A DNA stretch of 64,000 nt. Origin: Mugil cephalus. Its lineage: Eukaryota; Chordata; Actinopteri; Mugiliformes; Mugilidae. The first letter of the stretch is position 1. Each line of letters opens with the position of its first letter. The notes beneath the pieces were generated by a model. That model had not been told where the DNA came from and made no database searches. It was given only the letters and a program-made list of their open reading frames with translations. Positions 55,935 to 64,000 of the stretch are shown piece by piece. The translations under genes and the position numbers were made by a program. Where the stretch lies: positions 8,970,357 to 9,034,356 of the forward strand of contig NC_061789.1 of NCBI RefSeq assembly GCF_022458985.1, given 5' to 3'.

Positions 55935-57094
55935 CTGTAAATGTAACTTTTTTTTTTCTTTCCGTGAGCTGCAAAGTGTTTTGTGACATACATCATCTTT
56001 AAGGATTCTCTTAAGGTTTATTTTTAAATTCGGTTGTAAAACTCAGATCGTATCTTCTGATGTGTACAGTCGACACTAGCGAACATCGGATCTCGTTACG
56101 CTGATGTAAATAATACGTTCTCGTGAAAGTTCAGAGGGAAAAACTGCAATAAATCGAAGTCATCCGAGGTTAAGATAATAGGAAAGAAAAATGTTTTTGT
56201 GAGATTTGCAGAGTGAAGAGTTGGGGTGGTGAAAATATTTTGAATAAATTCAGATACATCTCAGAGGAGCCCGGTCTCTGAAGCTGTTTTATGGTCAAAG
56301 ATGCTGAAAATGTGAGCTCCTTTAAAGGTGAATGACTCATCATTTTAACATCCGTACCCCAGTTAACAGAATTATCTTCGATGCTGGTCTTCATATCCCC
56401 CGTCTTTCAAAGACGCCACATATTTCACTGGATTTACTATGAAGTTAGTTTGGATTCCTTGATTGACATCTTTAATTTAAGATGTACTGGTGTATAAAGC
56501 AGGAAAATCAAGTCAGCTGAAATCTCAGGAAAACAAAATGGGAGTACTTCCACATTTCTGGTTCATCCTTTAGTAATTTCCAAAATCCCTGAAGGTAACA
56601 GGTTCACGTGTTCAAACGTAACACGAGATCATGATCTACTTATTCTATAGTTAATGTGAAAATTCAAGGCTTTAACTGTAGCTGTGCCGACACAAAAGAG
56701 TTTAAAGTAATAACTAACTTCATTCAGAAAAATCTCTAAATTGCTTATTATGGACGATCGCCTGGAAAGACGTCTGTTCATAATCTGGTTGTAATTGGAG
56801 CCATTTTAAAATCATTGTCTCTTTTTAACTAAATAAAAATACATATCAGCAATTGACATATGGAATTATGGAGTTGAGTAGGGCTGTCACGGTATTAAAA
56901 AAAAATCAATATGTTAAAAATGCGCATAGAAGTATGTTTTACATCTGGCCTAGTTTTCTTCCGTTCTACTGTTTGAGTTTTAATCATCTCTTAAAAGAGA
57001 GAAAAACAACGAATTTAAAGATGAGTTTCCTGGATTTTGACGTCATTTTTGTTAAAGTGATAATATCGTTATCGTCCCTCATTAGAAATCTACA

Positions 57095-57600
57095 CTCACC
57101 GGCCACTTTATTAGGAACACCTTGCTAGTAGAAGGCTGGACCCACTTTTCCCTTCAGAACTGCCTTAATTCTTGGTGTCATACTTTCAACAAGGTGTTGG
57201 AAACATTCCTCAGAGATTTTTCTATATTGACATGACGCCATCACACAGTTGCTGCAGATTTGTCAGCTAAACATCTATGATGAGAATCTCCTGTTCCACA
57301 ACATCCCAAAGGTTCCTCTATTGGATTGAGATCTGGTGACTGTTTAGGCCATTGGAGTACAGTGAACTCATTGGCATGTTCAAGGAACCAGTTTGAGATG
57401 ATATGAGCTTTGTGACATGGTGCATTATCCTGCTGGAAGTAGCCGTCAGAAGATGGTCCACTGTGGTCATAAAGGGATGGACATGGTCAGCAACAATACT
57501 CAGGTAGGCTGTGGCATTTAAACCATGCTCAGTTTATACTAAGGGGCCAAAGTTTGTCAAGAAAATATCCCCCACACCTTTTTTTTAAAGCATGTCCAGA
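57095..57600 (-). pseudogene. Decayed Tc1/mariner-type transposase relic
   Basis: The left end CACCGGCCACTTTATTAGGA (57099-57118) is a terminal sequence shared by a fish transposon family. On the minus strand, 57320-57336 reads CCAGATCTCAATCCAAT, encoding PDLNP, the start of the PDLNPIE motif typical of Tc1/mariner (DDE) transposases. Stops and frameshifts interrupt it and the 5' part of the element is missing. Confidence 0.6.
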
Positions 57601-57660
57601 TTTCCCTGCATTGGAAAAAACTTTTCATTGGACATCATCATCCAAACGTGTCTGAAAAAC

Positions 57661-57666
57661 TTTATT
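57661..57666 (-). terminator. ppp1r35: ppp1r35 poly(A) signal
   Basis: TTTATT on the plus strand is AATAAA on the minus strand, about 120 nt past the stop codon at 57787-57789. Confidence 0.55.
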
Positions 57667-57786
57667 GTGGAAGAAAAATGTTTGTGGTTTAATGAAACAA
57701 AAAGAGATTTCATTAAAAATAACTTAAAAAAAAAAAATCTAATAGGATAGTTACTATCAGTGTCCAGTCAGTACCTCCTGCCTGTC

Positions 57787-60582
57787 TCAGGGCGCCGCGT
57801 CCCACCGTCTCTGTCGTCTGTAGAGGTCAAAGGTGGAGCGGGCGGGGTGCGGCGTGGGGCGGAGCTTACAGGCGACGGGCTCGTCCTCCGGTGGGAGGGG
57901 CTTCTGTCTGAGCAGGTCGGGGGTCACGAAGAAGAGGTGCGAGGGGCCCTCTGCCCCCCTGGCGTCGTGGAGGCGGGGGTGCGGGGCCAGGTGGAGCCTC
58001 TCCTGGAGGACCTGGCCGAGCAGCTGGTCCTCCTGGACGTCCACGCTGACCAGGGAGTTGAAGAGAAGCTGAGAGCGGGAGACGTTCACCACTGTACGCA
58101 CAGAAACTTAGTTACTTTCTTATTTACACACTGACTTCGCATATAACATGTAATGACGTCACAATTTTATGAGGTTTGTTGCAACATTGGGGTTTTTTTT
58201 CCAGGTCCAATGTACTTATATGACACGATAGAAATGCTCTGCAACATGAATCCATCTCTCACATAAAGACCAAAGAAAGAAATGCTGTAAGTATTGAGTT
58301 ACAGACAGGAAGTTCTATAAGAACTTAAGCTCTTTACACACAAAGGAACTAAAGTGACTAATGGTATTTTGTAATTTAATCCCTGTTCCACTTCACTCTC
58401 CTCCCTTTATGTAATAATAATTAGAAAGGATTAATTTCAGCTAAGATACACTCACTGGCCAGATTATTAGGTACAGCAATGAAGACCGAAATTATATCAA
58501 TCAATCAGACTTTATTTATAACGCACTTTTTATACAAAGGACGCAGCCCAAAGAGCTTTACATAAAAAACACTATCCCACCCTCACCACTTAGAAGTGGA
58601 GGAAACACTAGAGAAATAATAATAAAAAAAATATACAAATTATAACTAACTTATTAATTATCTAAAGGATAAAAATAAATAAAATTCAATTAAAAGTCAC
58701 AAAAAAGATAAAATTAATAAAAATAAGTACAAATTAGTTAAAAGCCAGACTAAAAAGGTAAAATTAATAAAATAACTTCAATTTAGTTAAAGGCCAGACT
58801 AAAAATATAAAAATACTAAAATAAGTTAAAATTAGTTATAAAAAGTTAAAAAAAAAGAAAACAAATTAATAAAAGTAAAATTCAGTTAAAAGTCAGATCA
58901 AAAACTATAACACAATGAAATAAATTCAAAAAAAAAAAAAAAAAAACAGACAAAAAGGTAAATAAAAAATGCAGTTAAAGGCAAGACTAAAAAGGTAGGT
59001 CTTTAGTTTGCTTTTAAAAATGTGCGCACGATCTGTTTTTCTCAGACAGACCGTTCAACAAAAGGGGACCATAATGGTAAAAGGAGGCTTCACCGTATGT
59101 TTAGTAACTTTGTAAACGTTAAAATGTTAAGTTTACGTTGAAACGGTTGAATAAGGCGGTGATTTAACTGGACGATCATTTTGGAGGATGTGGTTTGTGG
59201 TGCTATTAAACTGGACTGAATAAAACGCCTAATTAGGACATAGTAAACTGAATGTAAACTGAATGCTGTTCATGAATATTTTGGGGCTCATCCATGGTCT
59301 CGGTCTCTTTTGAAAACCAAGACTCTGAAGTTTCTATCACAAAAGTCAAAATCACTCCAAGTGGTATTATTTTCGAGCAATCACAGTTGGCTATAAAAAA
59401 CAATAAAATAAGTTAAGCGTGTGAGCGTGTTACCGCCTGTAGCTCTGGTGTTGATCAGGTTCTTGGTCCTCTCTGACCTCTGCAGCGTCTCCTGAACGGC
59501 CTTCTGGGAGTTAAACTCCGCCTCCTACAAGGCAACACACAGGCCACCGTGGAAAACATGTTGTGAATCAGCTCACTGACAATTTACCGATAACTTATGA
59601 TATATTATATGAACAGTTTGAACCTTCAGTGACTGAAGCTCCCCCTTCAGAGCCAGGGTGGTGTTCAGCTCTGCCCTCTCCAGACAACCCGGGTCTGTAC
59701 CGGACGACGAACCAGGAGTCTCCACCGAATGTCTGAGGGCTAATAGAGATGGGATGTTTGACACAGAAGCTCTGAAGCAGGTTTCACTCTACTGAAGCAG
59801 ACTGGTTGGAAACACTGCATCAAGGCTGACTTCACTGTTTCTGTTGTTGTCTTTTGTTGGAACTGGAATCAATGTGAAGTGTGAATCACTGGGAAAGTTC
59901 ATGGCTGCTATAAATGCGGATAATAATAGCCACTGGGCATCACTGCTGATGTTTGTCTTTGAGGCTTTGAATCTTTTCTTTTCTTTTCCTCCAGTACACC
60001 AACTTCTAACTTTTCTCAAGCCCGGACTTCCTAGGTAACTGTTGTCTAACCTAACAACAGTAACCTAGAAAGTCTAACCGTTAGACAAACGAATTTACCA
60101 TGGTTACGCGCTCTGCTCCTTCTTGGACCCCTCGGCTGAACTGGGATGTGAGGCTCCGGCGTAACCGTGACAACCACCGGTTCTTCAAAACACACCTTGA
60201 AGAGAGAAGACAAACTTTCTATCTCTGAAAGGACATAACCCTTTGCCCTAAACCAAGTTAGCCCCCCACACCTCAATAAAAACAAGAACACACACACACA
60301 CGCTCAAACACCAGGATTATGGGATGTAGCCATCACCTGCGTGTTCCTCTTTCTTCCTGTCTGGCCTTGGGGATAGGACCGCCGCTGTGAGAGGCCAGTC
60401 TTGTGGCTCTGCTCCAGTGGGCGGGGCTTCAATATGCCGTGGCCATGTTTAGGGGCGGGGCTGAGCGTAACCGACAGGTCGAGTTCAGGACAGCAAGTCA
60501 GAGAGGAGGAGGAGGACACGAGGGGGACGGGGACCCGGTGGGGAGACGGGGGAGGAGAGTGGAGGGTGGAGAAACTCCTCAT
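57787..60582 (-). CDS. ppp1r35: Protein phosphatase 1 regulatory subunit 35-like, 5 exons
   Basis: PPP1R35 is a centriolar protein that binds PP1 and is needed for centriole elongation and centriole-to-centrosome conversion. Exons in transcript order: 60337-60582, 60099-60195, 59624-59739, 59434-59524, 57787-58091; 855 nt, 284 aa (human 253). Phases agree. Recognition rests on the C-terminal domain, where SRSQLLFNSLVSVDVQEDQL parallels human [20 protein letters not shown], and on the end STFDLYRRQRRWDAAP against human DTFLMHRTLRRWEA. The basic region followed by QVCFEEPVVVTVTPEP aligns with human RQVRFRLTPP, the PP1-docking site. The N-terminal half is Ser/Pro rich and poorly conserved. The ATG at 60582 has an in-frame TAA upstream. 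The intron 3 donor (AAG|GTTCAA) is weak. A further 5' UTR exon near 61490 (AAGAG|GTAAAA) is possible. Confidence 0.8.
58484..58995. repeat. Repeat tail plus A/T-rich tandem repeats in ppp1r35 intron 4
   Basis: TTTATTTATAACGCACTTTT followed by GCCCAAAGAGCTTTACATAA resembles a repeat end widespread in fish. It is followed by about 300 bp of degenerate repeats around AGTTAAAGGCCAGACTAAAA. A TTATTAGGTACA motif lies just before it at about 58468-58479. Confidence 0.6.
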
Positions 60583-61223
60583 CCTGACGGGGGAACAAGA
60601 GAGGGTTTGGGATTTTTAGATAACTTTACAGAACATGTTTATTGTAAATGAACAACAAACACCTGCGATCAATTCTTGATTGGTGTCCTCAAACTGTTTG
60701 CCTCTGTGATACATCACAGCAACAGACCTCTGCGTTATCTCTCAATTCTCTAATGCTTAGTCACTAAGATAGATTTCCGAGTAACAGGGAGAGGAGGGAG
60801 GAGAAATTGGAGTGGCATAAAAATAGAGAGATAAGGAGAAACCATTATCACTTCTCAGTGATCGGGGATAAACACTCAAGCTGCAACGGTACCATGGTAA
60901 ATAACTGCAGCGTTACGGAGAACTTGATCTTTCTGGTAAATATTGGGTAATATTTGCACATGGGAAAGCAGGCACCGTCATTAAAACAGCTGATGGCCTG
61001 CAAAAGACAATGGCAGCCCATTCATTCCTTTAAAGTGTCTTTGCATTTTCATTTAACTTGTTATCTTTGATAATTTATTTTGACAATTAAACTAAATTTT
61101 ATTCTTCCATTTTAAAGTCGTGCTTTTGCATTTTATACTCTTTTTTTCCCATTTGATTTTCAGGGACGCATTTTATTTTTAATTTGATGCAAATTTTAAT
61201 TCATCCGTTATCATTCATCACAC

Positions 61224-61283
<60 letters not shown>

Positions 61284-62731
61284 GTTTTAGTTTATCAATC
61301 GTGTTTTGTAGATATTTGTAAGCATTCACTGAAGGTGGGATAACTATATGTGACAAGATCTAAATTCAAAACTTGCTGTTTGATGCCGCGTTTAATACGC
61401 GACCAATGACAGACCCTTTACACTTCCGGTTAGCAACGTAAACATTAAAGCGAATGTTTACGTTGTTAATATTAAACGGTTTTTACCTCTTGTAGTCGCT
61501 TCGGTGTCCTTAGTGGCGCCAAACACTCCCTGGTTTAACAAACTTCAGCCTTTCTCTCTCCGTGAAGACAAATTAAACGCTTTTTTCAATGCGAAGTTAT
61601 ACTTTAGCCGCTTCACGTTCTTCTTCTTCTTCCTTTGCTTTATTTGTCTTTTCTTGCCTCTTCCGGTTTCATAACGGCGCATTATCGCCACCTAACGGAT
61701 TGATGTCAAAATCCGATTTACTACCAAGTATGCTCAGGCAAAGGGGTATTTTTCTTGGTGTTTGGTGTGTTAAATATTGTAAAAACAAAAATATAAATAA
61801 ATAAAACAACATATAAAATATACAAATAATATATAATGAAAGGAAAATTTCAAAGAGTTAATGCAACAGTATGGCGACTCTTTCCTCTTCCTTCTCCTTT
61901 TCTTGATTTAAACTTCAACAGGTGAGCAGTTTTGCTCCACACATTTTGCTAAAAAGGTTCATCGTTAGTGAATTTGTATTTGTGCATATGACTTGTTGAT
62001 TATATACTAGTCTTTTGCTGACTTAAAGAGAGTATAAAGAGGCTCGCCACAGAGGGGCCATAAAAAGAAACATCTTCAAACGAAACGAGTCTTCGAAACG
62101 AGTTCAAATGTTTCCCTCTATTGTTTAAATTAATTAAGATTGTGAACCATATGTGTCAAGGAATAAAAACATTTTTTTCCACAGACTTTATTTCTTGGAC
62201 TATTATGTAAACAGATGAACACGCAGAATTATGAATACAAAAAAGAAGGCGACACTTGCCAGCCACTGATATAATAAATGTAGCTCTTCGTAGCTCAGCG
62301 TAATACGCACAGTTAGCTCTCTAGCTGCGACTTCTGATGGAGAGATGGAGCTGAAGGCTGTCTCTGCTACTGAGGTCTACCGCAGACTGTGGACACTGCC
62401 AGTGAGTGCAGTGTCCAAAATGACAACGTCAAAGTAAAACGACTGGAGAGTATAAAGACACTAGGTTCTAAGCCACACACTAAAGAGGATACTTTGCCCT
62501 TAGAGGTAAGATTACAGGCATGGTCTGACGACAAGCGTACTCTGCATTTTTTTTTTTCTTCTAAGAAACAGGAAAGGAGAGGGGAGTCCTAAACTGCAGC
62601 GTCGGTTTCGTCAAGCAGACAGCTGTTGGTAGGCTACTTTGGTTTTTTGCTTCCGTCTATGTTCTTGGCTCCCACCGGAACAGAAGAATCGGGAGGGCTG
62701 GACGATGAGGAGGACGGAGGTGATGGAGCGG
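60583..62731. other. Intergenic between ppp1r35 and lin7b
   Basis: Contains the ppp1r35 promoter side (about 61380-61680, including CACTTCCGGTT and CTTCCGGTTTC ETS-like sites), a GATA array, and a possible orphan plus-strand exon at 62345-62401. TTTATT at 62187-62192 may be the lin7b poly(A) signal on the minus strand. No confirmed gene lies here. Confidence 0.5.
61225..61283. repeat. GATA tetranucleotide microsatellite
   Basis: About 14-15 uninterrupted GATA units. Confidence 0.97.
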
Positions 62732-63936
62732 CTACCCCCTGGACTCTAGAGATCTGAGGGAAGAGAGAGACAGAGGGGACGACACATGATCACGGCAATA
62801 CAGATTCTTAGCGCATAGAATTAGCCGTGTTTATATATTTAATGACAAATCATGGGAAAACCATCAGGAAAGCTGTGGAAAGCAAGCAGAATCAAAAGTA
62901 CGGTCGCAGTAAGTAATCATTTTTTTTATTTTTTTTGTAGCAACAGCAAAATGCTTTGGCGTCACTCGTTTTGCATAATTGACATGCTCAATTTTCCAGT
63001 TTTTTGGAGAAGCCATTCTATGCAAAAGGCTTAAATCTTCGTTCTTGGCAGGTTATGTCTGCGGCTCGAGCTCAGGTGAATCCACCTTTGTTTTGTTGAA
63101 AAGGGTGGGTCCTGTTAATGTGTATTGAAATAAATTTAAATTTGTGGCAGAAAATTAAAAAAAAATATATATATATACATATATAGTATATACATAAAAA
63201 ATGTCTAATCAACCAAAGACTTTGCAATCCCCGTGCAGTGCCTCAGCGTACCCCCTAGGGGTTGCAGACGGTACATGTTTATCATAATTTGGAATTAAAA
63301 GTACGTTAGGGTTTCACATGGTTCCACAGCTTCCGCAAAAGTGACCCACGACGATGCTGGCTGGTGAATGTTTTTTTTTTGTTTTTTTCAATCAGTTATC
63401 TAATACATCTCACATCCTAGCCAGATTAATAAGAACAGCGACTGGGTGCAGACTAACAAGCAGCCTCACGAGTAGCTGGTGTGCTGCTGTCGCCTCCGGG
63501 CGCTCCTCATCTTCTCAAAGCGAGCCTCCATCTCCTCCAGGACCTTCGGGGTGTAGCGGACCACCAGCTTGACTGAACCTTGGGCGGCCTTCAGCAGCTC
63601 CACAGCCTTCTCGTGGTGCTCCCCTTCCACACTCTGCAGGGACCCCGAAAATATGTGATGCACCACAATACTCTAGTTTACTGTCCAAATTCATTCAGTA
63701 GTCGACACTGGGTTTGCGCTTCTTACCACCCCATTGACGGACAACAGCTGATCCCCTCTCTTCAGCCCTCCTTGACGGTCTGCCACCCCTCCAGGGATGA
63801 CTCTGGAGATGTAGATGGGAGAGTTCTGCTCTTTGCCGCCCATGATGTTAAAGCCCAGTCCTTCTTCCGTCTTGGGCAGCTCCACAACCCTCGGGTGGGC
63901 GTGACCTTCGCTGGCTGCAAAGGCTGCCACCGTGGC
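62732..63936 (-). CDS. lin7b: Lin-7 homolog B, last three exons (5' partial)
   Basis: LIN7 is a small PDZ scaffold that joins CASK and Mint/APBA through its L27 domain and holds receptors and channels at synapses and epithelial junctions. Exons here: 63727-63936, 63470-63633, 62732-62753; 396 nt, 131 codons plus stop, phases consistent. The PDZ domain is complete: [20 protein letters not shown] with its GLGF carboxylate loop through [16 protein letters not shown]. The end [16 protein letters not shown] is the LIN7B type, not LIN7A or LIN7C, and appears only if the donor TAC TC|GTGAGG is spliced to the 22-nt coding tail; unspliced reading would stop at SYS. The L27 region (about 75 residues) lies beyond the right edge. 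Confidence 0.93.
63113..63245. repeat. Interspersed repeat family A, copy 4 (partial)
   Basis: Has GTTAATGTGTATTGAAATAA, AAATTTGTGGCAGAAAATTA, AAAAAATGTCTAATCAACCA and AAGACTTTGCAATCCCCGTG. It matches the right part of the family and lies in the last lin7b intron. Confidence 0.65.
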
Positions 63937-64000
63937 CTGGTCACAGGGGAAACTGTATTATTAGCAAATAAAAGCAGCTTCAATACCAGGATGGAAACAG

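Larger units (their letters stand above)
54935..57786. other. prmt1 3' UTR and convergent intergenic space
   Basis: From 54935 to about 55950 is the likely prmt1 3' UTR. From 55950 to 57090 it is A/T rich, with an ATATCGTTATCG-type relic at about 56878-57085. A transposon relic occupies about 57095-57600. The ppp1r35 3' end begins at about 57661. No protein gene was seen. Confidence 0.5.

Noticed and set aside
57760-58134. 124-codon plus-strand open frame
   Set aside because: Antisense to the conserved last exon of ppp1r35, which is GC-rich and lacks antisense stops by chance.
62637-62753. Minus-strand frame [20 protein letters not shown] continuing to a TAG, as a separate terminal exon
   Set aside because: The donor at 63470 joins this exon in a different frame that gives the known LIN7B tail SSLESRG followed by TAG.

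Overview
The window looks like nuclear DNA of a teleost fish, probably a percomorph. It has intron-containing vertebrate genes with GT-AG splice sites, CA/TG, GATA and AAT microsatellites, and many short transposon relics of types common in fish. No bacterial, plasmid, phage or CRISPR content was seen. Gene models were built by hand by joining exons with matching splice phases and comparing them with remembered vertebrate families. No alignment or expression evidence was available.

Layout: (1) 1448-11611, minus: rras, 6 coding exons, 197 aa, complete. (2) 15207-20210, minus: a MAP-kinase-phosphatase-like dual-specificity phosphatase, 4 coding exons plus a probable non-coding first exon, 383 aa; no symbol assigned. 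(3) 24216-47005, minus: ap2a1, the AP-2 adaptor alpha subunit, 21 exons, 962 aa, including an apparent U12-type AT-AC intron. (4) 49848-54934, plus: prmt1, 10 exons, 357 aa. (5) 57787-60582, minus: ppp1r35-like, 5 exons, 284 aa. (6) 62732-63936, minus: lin7b, the last three exons (131 codons); its 5' part lies beyond the right edge.

The rras, ap2a1, prmt1 and lin7b set matches a vertebrate neighbourhood known from human 19q13.33. PPP1R35 is on another human chromosome (7q22), so its place here is a fish-specific or rearranged adjacency. These are housekeeping and signalling genes (Ras signalling, dephosphorylation, clathrin endocytosis, arginine methylation, centriole biology, PDZ scaffolding). 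They do not form a pathway or operon-like system.

The space between and within genes is filled with transposon-derived material. This includes a hAT-type miniature element with a perfect 8-bp target duplication, a TA-flanked element with perfect 25-bp terminal repeats, two MITE families present several times, an interspersed repeat with four copies (one split by an insertion), and a degenerate repeat array in rras intron 1. I found no undescribed multi-gene system. The most notable points are the AT-AC intron, the short final lin7b exon, UG-repeat tracts beside splice sites, and the unusual tail of the phosphatase.
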